A stretch of 64,000 nt of DNA from Rhizobium sp. WSM4643 (GCF_025152745.1 NZ_CP104040.1:1550001-1614000), one strand, 5' to 3'. Shown: positions 26,249 through 34,695, counted from the first letter of the stretch. Translations and numbers: made by a program. The notes: a model not told the origin generated them from the sequence alone.

Positions 26249-28333
26249 ATGGCCATAGATGTTCCCCAGGAAATTCTTGACGCGCTGACCGATATCGACA
26301 TGCCACGGCTCCCACCTGAGGCCGCCCCCTCGGAAGTGATCGGGCTCGCCGGCGTCGAGGTGCCGATCTATCGATCCGGCTGCGTCGTCGTCGGATCCGG
26401 CGCGGCGGGTCTTCGGGCGGCAGTGGAATTGAAACGGCGCGGCGACGACGTCGTCATTATCAGCCAAAGCGCGTGGGGCGGAACCTCGGCCTGTTCTGGA
26501 TCCGACAAGCAGACCCTTCACACGGCAAACACGGCCGATCAGGGCGACAATTACAAGGCAATGGCCCGAGCCATCCGCAGCGGCGGCGCCATGGACGAGG
26601 ACACGGCTTATGTCGAGGCGGTGGGCTCGTCACGGATGATGGCGTCGCTCCAGTTCTTAGGCCTGCCGCTGCCTCAGGATCCGCTCGGCGGGACGCTCAG
26701 ATATCAGACCGACCATGACGAGGTCGGCCGCGCCACCAGCTGCGGCCCGCGCACCTCGCGCCTGATGGTCAAGGTGTTGGCCGAGGAGGCGATCCGGCTC
26801 GGAGTGCCGTTTTACAACCAGACGACCGCGATAAAGATCCTCACCGAGGGCGATGGCGCTGACCGCCACGTCGTCGGGATAGTCGCCATGCGCGCCAGCG
26901 ACCGCACGGAGGAGAACCCGCTGGGCATCGCGCTGTTCGTCAGTGGGGTGATCGTGCTCGCCGCCGGCGGGCCGGGCGAACTCTATCGCGACAGCGTTTA
27001 TCCCAACGGCTGCTTCGGCTCTCTCGGATTGGCGCTGGAAGCAGGCGTCGAGCTCGTCAACCTGACCGAAAGCCAGTTTGGCATCGGAACACGCAGGGAA
27101 GGGTTCCCATGGAATCTGTCGGGCACATACGTCCAGGCGATCCCGCATATCTACTCACTCGATTCCGAAGGCGCCGAGCACCATTTCCTGGCAGAATACT
27201 ACCGCAGCACGCAGGAGCTGGCTTCGAACGTCTTTCGCAAGGGCTATCAGTGGCCATTTCACGCGACGCGCATGCTCGATTTCGGCTCGAGCCTGGTCGA
27301 TCTGGCCATCTTCAGGGAGACCGCCGAGGGACGGCGCGTCTTCATGGACTTCAATCGCAATCCGCTGCCTGTGCCGGGGGACCTTTCGTTCAGCCTGGAA
27401 AGACTGGATGACGACGTCCGTCTCTATCTCGGCAAGGCCGGCGCCGGCCAGGACATGCCGATCGATCGGTTGAAGCATATGAACCCGCTCGCGATCGAGC
27501 TCTACCGCCGCTACAAGATCGATATCGCCGAGGAGCCGCTGGAATTCGCCGTCAACAATCAGCACATGAACGGCGGCATCATGGTTGACATCTGGGGCCG
27601 TAGCAATCTTAAGGGCTGCTACGCGGTCGGAGAAGCAGCGGGCACACATGGCGTGACGAGGCCAGGCGGAGCAGCGCTCAATGCCGGGCAGGTCTTCGGC
27701 ACCCGAGCGGCCGAGCACATCGGCGCGAGCGGTCGGGCGAAGAGGGCCGCCACCGAGGATATAGGCGCCATGGCAGAGGCAGGCATTGCCGAAATCCTTG
27801 CCGGCCTTCGGACCGAGAGCCCGCTGACCGTCAAATCGATCCGTTCGCAAGTGCAGGCGCGAATGAGCGACAAGGCTGGCATCCTCTGTGATCAAGAAAG
27901 CGTAGGCCGGGGCTTGATCGAAGCGCGCAAGCTGAATGCTGAAATTCGCGATAACGGCGTCGCCTACGGTCGAGCAGCGGAGGCGGTTCGCGGCGTGCAG
28001 TGGCGGCATATGGCGCTTGCTTCGGAAGCGGTGCTCAGCGCGCTCGATTTCTTCATTCGCAATGGCGGCGGCAGCCGCGGGGCTCGGGCGATATGCGATC
28101 GGGAAGGCGAATCTCTTCCGATGGCGCGCTCAGGGCCGTTACAGGACTATCGCTTCCGAAAGGAACGTCAGGCACACCGGGAAGAGCAGATTATCGTCCG
28201 GCTGAATGGCAGTGAGATCAGGCTTTCCACACGTCCAAACCGCAGCTTCGACGAGAACGCCAGATCCTTCTTCGAGCGGGACTGGCCAGCCTGGTTGACC
28301 GGCCGCATCTACGACCGCGGCACGGATGGATAA
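26249..28333 (+). CDS. FrdA/SdhA-like FAD-binding oxidoreductase
   Basis: A 694-aa flavoprotein. About 45 N-terminal residues precede the FAD fold CVVVGSGAAGLRAAVELKRR; the succinate dehydrogenase/fumarate reductase hallmarks GTSACSGSDKQTLHTANT, HMNGGIMVD and YAVGEAAGTHGVTRPGGAALN follow, and the C-terminal helical domain is present. The His-rich covalent-flavin loop of true SdhA is not evident. It is not part of a respiratory complex here, since no sdhB-like gene is next to it. Likely role is dehydrogenation of, or electron transfer to, a pathway intermediate; substrate unknown. It is the last gene of the LacI block, 6 bases after the Gfo/Idh/MocA gene. Confidence 0.86.
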   Translation: MAIDVPQEILDALTDIDMPRLPPEAAPSEVIGLAGVEVPIYRSGCVVVGSGAAGLRAAVELKRRGDDVVIISQSAWGGTSACSGSDKQTLHTANTADQGDNYKAMARAIRSGGAMDEDTAYVEAVGSSRMMASLQFLGLPLPQDPLGGTLRYQTDHDEVGRATSCGPRTSRLMVKVLAEEAIRLGVPFYNQTTAIKILTEGDGADRHVVGIVAMRASDRTEENPLGIALFVSGVIVLAAGGPGELYRDSVYPNGCFGSLGLALEAGVELVNLTESQFGIGTRREGFPWNLSGTYVQAIPHIYSLDSEGAEHHFLAEYYRSTQELASNVFRKGYQWPFHATRMLDFGSSLVDLAIFRETAEGRRVFMDFNRNPLPVPGDLSFSLERLDDDVRLYLGKAGAGQDMPIDRLKHMNPLAIELYRRYKIDIAEEPLEFAVNNQHMNGGIMVDIWGRSNLKGCYAVGEAAGTHGVTRPGGAALNAGQVFGTRAAEHIGASGRAKRAATEDIGAMAEAGIAEILAGLRTESPLTVKSIRSQVQARMSDKAGILCDQESVGRGLIEARKLNAEIRDNGVAYGRAAEAVRGVQWRHMALASEAVLSALDFFIRNGGGSRGARAICDREGESLPMARSGPLQDYRFRKERQAHREEQIIVRLNGSEIRLSTRPNRSFDENARSFFERDWPAWLTGRIYDRGTDG

Positions 28334-28364
28334 GGTTGTGCATCACCTTCGCGGGGTGTGTTGA

Positions 28365-28556
28365 TCAATCGGGATTCGGCACCGGCGGCGGAACCCGGAT
28401 ACGTTCGGTGTCGTCGGAACCTTCGGCGACGGCTTCCTCGCTTTTGCGCACGTGCCGCGGCGGGTCCTTTCCCTCGACCGGCTTCGGCGACAACTGGTCG
28501 TCGGCCTGGATCTCGTCGGTGTTCAGGTAATTCTTGCTCTCGTTCATGGGAGTCAC
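28365..28556 (-). CDS. Small acidic hypothetical protein (63 aa)
   Basis: A short hydrophilic protein with Asp, Glu, Lys and Pro in excess and a Pro-rich tail RIRVPPPVPNPD; probably disordered. No family recognised. The GTG start at 28556 overlaps the preceding gene's stop (GTGA), which supports coupled translation; an ATG at 28547 is the alternative. Small disordered proteins of this kind are often stress-induced in rhizobia, and an EcfG-type promoter lies upstream of the pair. Confidence 0.6.
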   Translation of the reverse strand: MTPMNESKNYLNTDEIQADDQLSPKPVEGKDPPRHVRKSEEAVAEGSDDTERIRVPPPVPNPD

Positions 28557-28783
28557 TTGCGATTGAAGAATTGCGGGGCAGGGATGCGGTCCTTCCGATC
28601 GGCGCGGCCTGTTTCCGGATCGGTATCGGTGACGCCGTCGCCCGCCTCGCGGCTGTTGCCCATGCTGATTGGCGGCTTACGCTGGTCATCCACATTGGTC
28701 TCGGGCAGTTCGTCGTCCTGGGTGTCCTCATTCAGTGACTTCGGCGGAAGCTTTGCGGAATTGGGAATGGAATTCGTAGGCAT
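28553..28783 (-). CDS. Small hydrophilic hypothetical protein (76 aa)
   Basis: Starts MPTNSIPNSAKLPPKSLNED and is rich in Asp, Pro, Asn and Arg with no hydrophobic segment, so likely disordered and cytosolic. Family not recognised. The ATG at 28783 is chosen because AAGGAG lies 8 bases upstream; the longer frame to 28852 has no ribosome site. It is the first gene of a two-gene unit preceded by an EcfG-type promoter at 28806-28830. Confidence 0.68.
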   Translation of the reverse strand: MPTNSIPNSAKLPPKSLNEDTQDDELPETNVDDQRKPPISMGNSREAGDGVTDTDPETGRADRKDRIPAPQFFNRK

Positions 28784-28805
28784 TGGACAGTCTCCTTTAC
28801 CAGCT

Positions 28806-28830
28806 AACTCCGACCGACATTCCAGGTTCC
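28806..28830 (-). promoter_or_regulatory. EcfG-type (general stress) promoter
   Basis: Reading the minus strand: GGAAC at 28830-28826, 16 bases, then AGTT at 28809-28806. The known alphaproteobacterial consensus is GGAAC-N16/17-CGTT, so one base of the -10 differs. Position, about 23 bases before the small-protein start, is right. Confidence 0.6.
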
Positions 28831-28858
28831 GTGGTGCCTCTGAGATCGACATCGCGGC

Positions 28859-29653
28859 TTACAGATTTGCTCCAGCTTCCGAAACGTCGAGTTCTATCAT
28901 GACGGGCGCGTGGTCGCTCGTATGCTCCCAGCTGCGCGGCTTTCTCCTGACGGTTGCCGATCGAAGCAACGGGGCGACTGCCGGACTGAGCAGGAAGTGG
29001 TCGATCCGAAGCCCTGCATCACGTTCGAAGCTGTTCCGCCAGTATTTCCAGAAGGTGTAGATACGCTCTCCCGGATGCAGATGCCTGAGGGCATCGGTCC
29101 AGCCCTGGGCGACGAGATGAGCATAGGCCTCGCGCACTTCCGGCCTGAAGAGGGCGTCGTCCAGCCAGCGTTCGGGCTTGTAGACGTCGATCTCCGTCGG
29201 CATGACGTTGAAGTCGCCGGCCAGGATCGAAGGCACTTCGAGTTCGAGGAGTTCGGCGGCGTAATCCTGCAGACGGCGGAACCAGCGCAGCTTGTAATCG
29301 AACTTTGCTCCCGGAAACGGATTGCCGTTGGGAAGATACAGGCATCCGACCAGGATGCCGTCGACGGCAGCTTCGATATACCGGCTATGGTTATCATCGG
29401 GATCGCCCGGAAGACCGCGACGCGTCAGGATCGGTGTCTTGCCCTTCGCCAGGATGGCCACCCCGTTCCAGGATCTCTGTCCGTGCCAGATCGCGCCGTA
29501 GCCGGCCCGCTCGATCTCCTTTCGCGGAAACCTGGCATCGTCTGTCTTCAGTTCCTGGAGGCAGACCACATCGGGCGCGTCCTCCCTGAGCCAGCGCAGC
29601 AGAATATCGAGCCGGCCATTGATCCCGTTGACGTTGTAGGTTGCGATTTTCAT
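28859..29653 (-). CDS. xthA: Exodeoxyribonuclease III
   Basis: A 264-aa AP endonuclease and 3'-5' exonuclease for base-excision repair. Motifs in order: MKIATYNVNGINGRLDILL, LQELKTDDARFP with the metal-binding Glu, GDFNVMPTEIDVY with the catalytic Asp and Asn, and the C-terminal RIDHFLLSP and HTSDHAPVMIEL. The ATG at 29653 fits the family start; the 32-residue upstream extension has no homology character. It lies inside the group of stress-related genes, though its own promoter was not identified. Rhizobia usually have more than one xthA-like gene. Confidence 0.93.
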   Translation of the reverse strand: MKIATYNVNGINGRLDILLRWLREDAPDVVCLQELKTDDARFPRKEIERAGYGAIWHGQRSWNGVAILAKGKTPILTRRGLPGDPDDNHSRYIEAAVDGILVGCLYLPNGNPFPGAKFDYKLRWFRRLQDYAAELLELEVPSILAGDFNVMPTEIDVYKPERWLDDALFRPEVREAYAHLVAQGWTDALRHLHPGERIYTFWKYWRNSFERDAGLRIDHFLLSPAVAPLLRSATVRRKPRSWEHTSDHAPVMIELDVSEAGANL

Positions 29654-29694
29654 GAGGCTCCCGAAAGTCGAGGCACTGTCAGCGGCTTGGCGCC

Positions 29695-30096
29695 CTAGAA
29701 ACGCTCTTGTGTCTCTTCCTCCGGAAGCCCGCGACCGCAATCGGCCCAATGAAGGCGGCTCTCCACACCATAATGCCCCGCCGGCCGGATTCTCTCGGGG
29801 TGATCGAGCGAGCCGACCGTTACGTGGATCAGTTCGTCGCCGTCATATTGCAGATAGAGCGGCGTCCCGCATTTGCCGCAGAAGCCGCGAGTCGCGATCG
29901 GCGACGATCGGTATGAGGTGGGCGTGCCAGCCGTCTAGGCAAGATCGTCGATCCTGGCCTGGACCAGAACCGCGAAAGGGCCTCCGGTCGCTTTCTTACA
30001 CATGTTGCAGTGGCAGTACCCCGAATGCGGCGGATCACTGTCGACTTCGTACCGGCAGGATCCGCAAAGACAGCCGCCAGTCCATCGCGCTGCCAT
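29695..30096 (-). pseudogene. GFA (glutathione-dependent formaldehyde-activating)/CENP-V family gene with an in-frame amber codon
   Basis: The minus frame from ATG 30096 reads WTGGCLCGSCRYEV, then YCHCNMCKKATGGPFAVLVQ, then a TAG at 29937-29935. The same frame continues without any shift through GFCGKCGTPLYLQYDGDEL to a natural TAG at 29697-29695. Both zinc-binding Cys clusters of the GFA fold are therefore encoded, split by one codon. In homologues a Trp is usual in this place, so a single TGG-to-TAG change would explain it. GAGGAG lies 7 bases before the start. Without suppression the product loses the third Cys pair and should not fold. Confidence 0.85.
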
Positions 30097-30106
30097 AACA
30101 GGCTCC

Positions 30107-30604
30107 TCAACGCGTCGCACCGAAGACGAAGGCGAGGCCTGCAACGATCGCGACGGCTGTCAGTGGCTGCCGGCGTATGCGATCCTCGAGATCATGGACG
30201 AACGTACGGGCTTCCGCCTTTGCCAAGCGAGCCGATCCGGATGCCAGTTCAGATGCGGACTCGGCCACGCGGCTTGCTTCTCTCTGAAGAGATCGCATTC
30301 CTTGGCGATCGACATCGGAGGCTTCCGAGGAGCGGACGGTGTCGCCGGTCGAGCGTAGAGCTTGATCGACAAAAGGATATTGCTCGTCAAGCCTAGTGGG
30401 ATCCGGCTCCCGCTTGACACGTTCAGCCGCCTCGACGTCGCTGCGGCCGGCCGGAATAGAAGTGTGAGTGGCAGACACGGGGTCGGACGCAGGAAAAGTA
30501 TCCTCGATTGCTTTGTCGAGTTCGCCTTTTCGCGCCTGCTTCCGCTGCTCTGCCTGTTCTTTTCGCATGGACTGGACTGCTGGGGATTCGTTTGGATCTG
30601 CCAT
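30107..30604 (-). CDS. DUF883/ElaB-YqjD-like membrane-anchored protein
   Basis: A 165-aa protein. The first part is hydrophilic with KGELDKAIEDTFPASDPVSA, a segment common in small rhizobial proteins; the middle is helical (SRVAESASELASGSARLAKA), and the C-terminus RRQPLTAVAIVAGLAFVFGA is a Gly-containing tail anchor like that of YqjD/ElaB ribosome-associated proteins. The start at 30604 has AGAGGAAA about 8 bases upstream. A minus-strand GGAAC at 30661-30657 with CTTT 17 bases later may be a weak EcfG promoter. Confidence 0.75.
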   Translation of the reverse strand: MADPNESPAVQSMRKEQAEQRKQARKGELDKAIEDTFPASDPVSATHTSIPAGRSDVEAAERVKREPDPTRLDEQYPFVDQALRSTGDTVRSSEASDVDRQGMRSLQREASRVAESASELASGSARLAKAEARTFVHDLEDRIRRQPLTAVAIVAGLAFVFGATR

Positions 30605-30888
30605 GGAAGTTTCCTCTGTTGCACCTTGAACAAACAAAGCGGCGAAAAGCGGAGAAGTTCCATAGAATGCTTCCGCGCTTAGCAGCGATGCACGAACAGC
30701 CTCTCGCAGAGGTACGTTTGAGGTCACCATGCGACGTTTTTCCGATGAAAAGCATTGCAATCTGCGTGGGGCGGACCAAAGTCTTGCCGCGCCTACTACC
30801 TAGGTCGGTTGCATTCTTTACTCGGAACAGCGAAAAGTCTCGTAGGTCGTATTGCATGGGAAGCGAAACGGACGAACGAGGCTGCGGT

Positions 30889-31407
30889 ATGAGTATCCGG
30901 AAACGCGATTTTCTGAGATTGGGCGGCGGCGCGGCCGTCGCCCTCATCGCTGCCGCATTGCCAGCCAGTTTGAATTTCGGCAGTTCCGTTCCTGTTCTGG
31001 CGGTGGACTTTGCGGAGGCAAAGGACGGCAATAACGGGAATGGTAATGGGAATGGTGGAGGAAATGGGAATGGTGGAGGGAATGGCAACGGCGGCGGTAA
31101 TGGCAATGGCAACGGGGGAGGGAATGGCAACGGTGGCGGCAACGGCAACAGCGGATCCGGGAATTCCTCCGGTGGGAATTCCTCCGGCGGCGGAGGGTCT
31201 TCTTCCTCGAGCACAGGATCGTCGGTAGGATCTGGAACGAAAGCGACAGCAGCGTCCGATGGCTCGATCGACGTCCGTCATTCAAATGGTATCACTGAAG
31301 TCCTGCAGCGCGGTCGCTACATTATGAAGGACTCGAAGGGTCGGACGATCATAAATCGGCTGGCGACGGCTAACGATGCCCGCAGGCTGAGCCGCTTTCT
31401 TCGTTGA
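30889..31407 (+). CDS. Exported Gly/Asn-rich low-complexity protein
   Basis: A 172-aa protein. The N-terminus MSIRKRDFLRLGGGAAVALI resembles a Tat signal (Lys-Arg variant of the twin arginine) and is followed by a hydrophobic stretch. Residues about 47-95 are Gly-Asn repeats of the GNGNGGG kind and a Ser/Gly tract; the C-terminus (GSIDVRHSNGITEVLQRGRY onward to RLSRFLR) is a conserved-looking basic domain of about 55 residues. Function unknown; a cell-surface or stress protein is a guess. Start at 30889 because GAGG lies 7 bases upstream; an ATG at 30856 is the alternative. Low-complexity codons vary in synonymous choice, which supports selection on the protein. Confidence 0.72.
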   Translation: MSIRKRDFLRLGGGAAVALIAAALPASLNFGSSVPVLAVDFAEAKDGNNGNGNGNGGGNGNGGGNGNGGGNGNGNGGGNGNGGGNGNSGSGNSSGGNSSGGGGSSSSSTGSSVGSGTKATAASDGSIDVRHSNGITEVLQRGRYIMKDSKGRTIINRLATANDARRLSRFLR

Positions 31408-31432
31408 AGTGGTAGTCGGACAATAAACTCTT

Positions 31433-32056
31433 TCAGCGCCGTTCGCGCCATTGTAGAGCCGCCTCAGTCCTATTCGAAGCGCCGAGCTTGCTCAGAATCT
31501 GGGTCATATGGTGCTTCACGGTCTTTTCCTGCAGGTCGAGACGCAGACCGATATGTTTGTTTGACAGGCCTTGAGCGACAAGATCCATCACCTCGCGTTC
31601 CCGTGGCGTCAGACTGTTTTTGTCGGAGGTTCCGCCATTCAAGGAATTTTCCATGACTTTCGCCGACATGGTCGGCGAGATATATCGTGAGCCACGCAGG
31701 ACGGTTTGGATTGCTTCGGCGAGGCCACGCGAACCTACGCCTTTTAGAACATAACCCATCGCGCCCCGTTGCAGAGCTCCCAGTAAAGTGTCCACCTCCT
31801 CGGATACCGTCAACATCAGCACTTTTGTTGCGGGGCTACGCGCCAGGACGTCTTCGATCGCAGACAGTCCGCCGCCGGGCATCGAGACATCGAGGAGCAT
31901 GATGTCGGGGCGATTGTCCGCAGCGATCATGGCGGCGTCGTCGCTGCTGGCGCCTTCACCGACGACGACGAAGTCGCTCATCTCCGATAGGCTGCGCGTG
32001 ACGCCCTCGCGAAAAAGCGGATGATCGTCCACAACGCCGATGGTGATTGCTGTCAT
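31433..32056 (-). CDS. NarL/LuxR-type response regulator
   Basis: A 207-aa transcription factor. Receiver domain with acidic pocket DDHP, phospho-acceptor Asp56 in IMLLDVSMPGG, Thr in LMLTVSEE and Lys in GYVLKGVGS. The C-terminal LuxR helix-turn-helix is LTPREREVMDLVAQGLSNKHI. It begins one base after the kinase stop, so both are made from one transcript. All phosphorylation residues are present. Target genes are unknown; the Gly-rich protein next door is one candidate. Confidence 0.93.
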   Translation of the reverse strand: MTAITIGVVDDHPLFREGVTRSLSEMSDFVVVGEGASSDDAAMIAADNRPDIMLLDVSMPGGGLSAIEDVLARSPATKVLMLTVSEEVDTLLGALQRGAMGYVLKGVGSRGLAEAIQTVLRGSRYISPTMSAKVMENSLNGGTSDKNSLTPREREVMDLVAQGLSNKHIGLRLDLQEKTVKHHMTQILSKLGASNRTEAALQWRERR

Positions 32057-32057
32057 C

Positions 32058-33446
32058 CTACTCTCCCACTTCCATTGGCTCGAAGATCATGGTCACGGTC
32101 GTTCCTTCTTCGCCTGTCTTGATGTCGAAAGATCCTCCCAGGCTGTCGATCCGCTCCCGCAACCCCACGAGGCCGAGGCTCGTTGGCCTCACCTCGGTCG
32201 GATCGAAGCCGTCGCCGTGATCGCTGACCTCGATACGAACATGGCCGTCGCGTGAGACAGCCTTTACGGCCTGCTGAACGCCGCCGCCGTGGCGGTAAGC
32301 GTTATTCAACGCCTCTTGAATGAAGCGATAGATACAGATCTTCACGGCCGGGGCAAGATCCGGTCCATCCTCGTCGACGATCGTTTCGACATGGCTTTCG
32401 GTCTTGTGCTGATGCGCTTCGACAACCCGCGTGACGATCTCCGTGATCGAGGACTTCTCGATCTGCGGCAGCACCAGTCCTCTGCAGATATTGCGGATCT
32501 CCGTCATCGCTTCGGCCAGGCTCGAACGTATCCAGGCAAGTTCCTTCTCGCGCGCTTCGGGCTGGGTGGACGCATTGATCAACAGGTCGCTGTCCAGTCG
32601 CAGTGAGGCGTAGGCAATGTGCTGGGCCGGACCGTCGTGAAGATCGGCGCCGATGCTGCGCAGATATGTTTCGTTCAGCGCTGCCGCACGCTGGGAGGCG
32701 CGCTGCAGGCGTCGCTGGAGACCGCGGTTTTCCGCCAGCAGCGCAGACAGTTCGGTGACCCGTTCTTTGAGGTCCCTCCGCTGCGCCTCGATCGTGCGGC
32801 TACCCCGGAACACCAGAACGGAGAGAACAAGGAAAAAAGTCGCCGTGAGGGCGGCGACGGCGCCCCAGCTCCGGAGCCTTGCATGCGCCAGACTATCGCC
32901 CAGTCCTTCCGCTGTCTCGTAGAACTCAAGGACGGCGACCGCCTGGCCGGACCATGGCTGGAGCACCGGGTTATAGATCTCCATGAGCGGCTTGCCGAGC
33001 GCGCGCTCCTTGTCGCTTTCCGGATCGCTGGCGATTTCGTAGCGGGCGACAAGAGACCCTGCGAATGCTCTCTGCAGCTTGTCGTTGACCGCGAACTTCC
33101 TGCCCACCAGTTCCTTCTCGTTCGAATAGAGGATGGTGCCGTCGCTCCGCCACAGCTTGAACGAAACAAGCCGCTTGCCAAGCGCACCCTGCCCGAGTGT
33201 CTCGTCCAGAGCCTGAGTGCTCGCGTCATCCAGCAGCGACTCTGTTTGCATATCGGGAAGCAGCGGCGCGATCACGCTGTCCACATAAAGCGCCGTCGCT
33301 GCGCCCGAATTGTGGATGACGGTCTCGTCTATGAGATGGCTTACAAACAAGCCCACCACGAACATGGCAGCAATCGAAATGAGCCCACCCGCGATAAAGA
33401 ACTGGGAGGCGAGTGAGCGGGCATTCCAGCGGCGAAGCCAATTCAT
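32058..33446 (-). CDS. NarX-like membrane sensor histidine kinase (HisKA_3)
   Basis: A 462-aa kinase. First membrane helix about 14-37, extracytoplasmic sensing region about 38-190 with RSDGTILYSNEKELVGR (a Cache-like pattern), second helix about 193-213, coiled coil, then HisKA_3 with His270 in GADLHDGPAQHIAYASLRL, and HATPase with ALNNAYRHGGG and SDHGDGFDP. Start at 33446 is preferred; the TTG extension to 33503 has no ribosome site. Partner is the adjacent NarL-type regulator. The signal is unknown; small ligands bind Cache domains in many kinases of this group. Confidence 0.9.
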   Translation of the reverse strand: MNWLRRWNARSLASQFFIAGGLISIAAMFVVGLFVSHLIDETVIHNSGAATALYVDSVIAPLLPDMQTESLLDDASTQALDETLGQGALGKRLVSFKLWRSDGTILYSNEKELVGRKFAVNDKLQRAFAGSLVARYEIASDPESDKERALGKPLMEIYNPVLQPWSGQAVAVLEFYETAEGLGDSLAHARLRSWGAVAALTATFFLVLSVLVFRGSRTIEAQRRDLKERVTELSALLAENRGLQRRLQRASQRAAALNETYLRSIGADLHDGPAQHIAYASLRLDSDLLINASTQPEAREKELAWIRSSLAEAMTEIRNICRGLVLPQIEKSSITEIVTRVVEAHQHKTESHVETIVDEDGPDLAPAVKICIYRFIQEALNNAYRHGGGVQQAVKAVSRDGHVRIEVSDHGDGFDPTEVRPTSLGLVGLRERIDSLGGSFDIKTGEEGTTVTMIFEPMEVGE

Positions 33447-33509
33447 TTTTTGATACCGTAAGAGACTGCCTGAATAACCTACCGCGTCTTTAGCGATTTC
33501 CAAACAGGA

Positions 33510-33686
33510 TCAGGGCACATTCCTGGTGTCGAACACCTCGGCGCCTCTTATGCTTTGGGTTAACCCGACGGTATCGCCGGACATTGCTGCGCCGAAGACG
33601 TAGAGAAGGGCGGCCAGAACGATAACAAGTGCGAAGACGGACGCGTTGCAGGCGTCATTCACTCGGGATCTATGACTCTGGTGCAT
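33510..33686 (-). CDS. 58-aa single-pass membrane protein with an EcfG promoter
   Basis: Begins MHQSHRSRVNDACNA, has one membrane helix ASVFALVIVLAALLYVFGAA (about 15-36), and ends in a short polar tail DTRNVP. The positive-inside rule puts the N-terminus in the cytosol. AAGGAGAT occurs twice just before the ATG, the nearer with 8-base spacing, and a consensus EcfG promoter lies 28 bases upstream. Those three signals make it a real gene despite its size. Family not recognised. Confidence 0.75.
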   Translation of the reverse strand: MHQSHRSRVNDACNASVFALVIVLAALLYVFGAAMSGDTVGLTQSIRGAEVFDTRNVP

Positions 33687-33713
33687 GTTCGGATCTCCTT
33701 CAATCTCCTTCGA

Positions 33714-33739
33714 AACGGCGGGAGTGCGACGCGCGTTCC
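33714..33739 (-). promoter_or_regulatory. Consensus EcfG-type promoter
   Basis: Minus strand: GGAAC at 33739-33735, 17 bases, CGTT at 33717-33714, an exact match to the known GGAAC-N16/17-CGTT consensus. The expected transcript begins near 33706, just ahead of the ribosome site of the 58-aa gene. Confidence 0.78.
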
Positions 33740-33849
33740 ACTCCGGGGACTTCGGTCGGAGAAGGTTGGGACCAAGGTCTGACCCCTGTAGACGTCAGCA
33801 GATTCAGGCATATTTCCTGGCCGACGAACCCAGGTTTGGAGGCTTGTGA

Positions 33850-34695
33850 GTGACTATTTCCATGGATATCGAAAGCGGCGTCCGCGCCGCATCGGCCTCT
33901 TCTCTCGCGCCCCTCGAGGAAGGCGTCGTCGAATTTTACGACAGCCTTCTCGTGCCGATCCTCTTCGAGCCCTATGCTTCGGAGATGGCCATCGTCGCCG
34001 AGCGATTGAAGCCGGGCAGCGTTCTCGAGGTCGCTGCGGGGACCGGCGCATTGACACGCGCTCTGCGGGCGACACTCGATCATGAAACAGAACTAGTTGC
34101 CACCGACCTCAGCCAGGCGATGATCGACGTCGGCGCACCGTCGCTGACGCTGTCGCGGACCCACTGGATGCACGCCGATGCGCAAAATCTGCCGTTCGCG
34201 CCTTCGATGTTCGACCTCGTCGTCTGCCAATTCGGCGTGATGTTCTTTCCGGATAAGCTGAAGGCCTATAGCGAGGCTGCAAGAGTGTTGCGGAGCGGAG
34301 GTCGCTTTTTGTTTTCGACGTGGGACTCACTCTCGGCCAATGACTTCGCAAGATCTGTGGACGAATGTCTGGCAAACCTTTTTCCTTTCGATCCACCGGA
34401 TTTTCTCAGGCGCCTGCCATATTCCTACTTTGATATACCCTTGATCAAGGCACAGGTGTCTTCGGCCGGATTCGACGCAGTTTCTTGCGATCGGATCGAG
34501 TTGACCTCCGTTGCAGCCGCCCATGACATCGCAGTGGCCTTCTGCCAGGGCACTCCGCTCAGGGAAGAGATCGAAAGGCGGGCGCCGGCGCGCATCTCAG
34601 AAGTAGTCGATGCCGTGACTGAGCAATTGGAATCACGCCACGGGGTTCGTCCGTGCGGCGGCATGAGCGCGTTCGTCGTCGTCGGTCGCGTTTGA
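33850..34695 (+). CDS. Class I SAM-dependent methyltransferase
   Basis: A 281-aa cytosolic methyltransferase. Motif I is VLEVAAGTGALTRALRATL (about 58-76), motif II region LVATDLSQAMID, motif III WMHADAQNLPFAPSMFDLVVC, then GVMFFPDKLKAYSEAARVL: the UbiE/Methyltransf_11 pattern. The substrate cannot be told from sequence. The GTG start at 33850 is supported by GGAGG with 7-base spacing; an ATG at 33862 is possible. Confidence 0.88.
   Translation: MTISMDIESGVRAASASSLAPLEEGVVEFYDSLLVPILFEPYASEMAIVAERLKPGSVLEVAAGTGALTRALRATLDHETELVATDLSQAMIDVGAPSLTLSRTHWMHADAQNLPFAPSMFDLVVCQFGVMFFPDKLKAYSEAARVLRSGGRFLFSTWDSLSANDFARSVDECLANLFPFDPPDFLRRLPYSYFDIPLIKAQVSSAGFDAVSCDRIELTSVAAAHDIAVAFCQGTPLREEIERRAPARISEVVDAVTEQLESRHGVRPCGGMSAFVVVGRV

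Noticed and set aside
31040..31150. Short tandem repeats that might suggest a CRISPR or satellite array
   Set aside because: Units are of 6-9 bases, in phase with codons for Gly and Asn, within a protein-coding frame; no spacers.
33564..33574. GGTATCGCCGG as a fourth copy of the shared operator core
   Set aside because: Only half the core matches and it lies inside the coding part of the 58-aa gene, not near a promoter.
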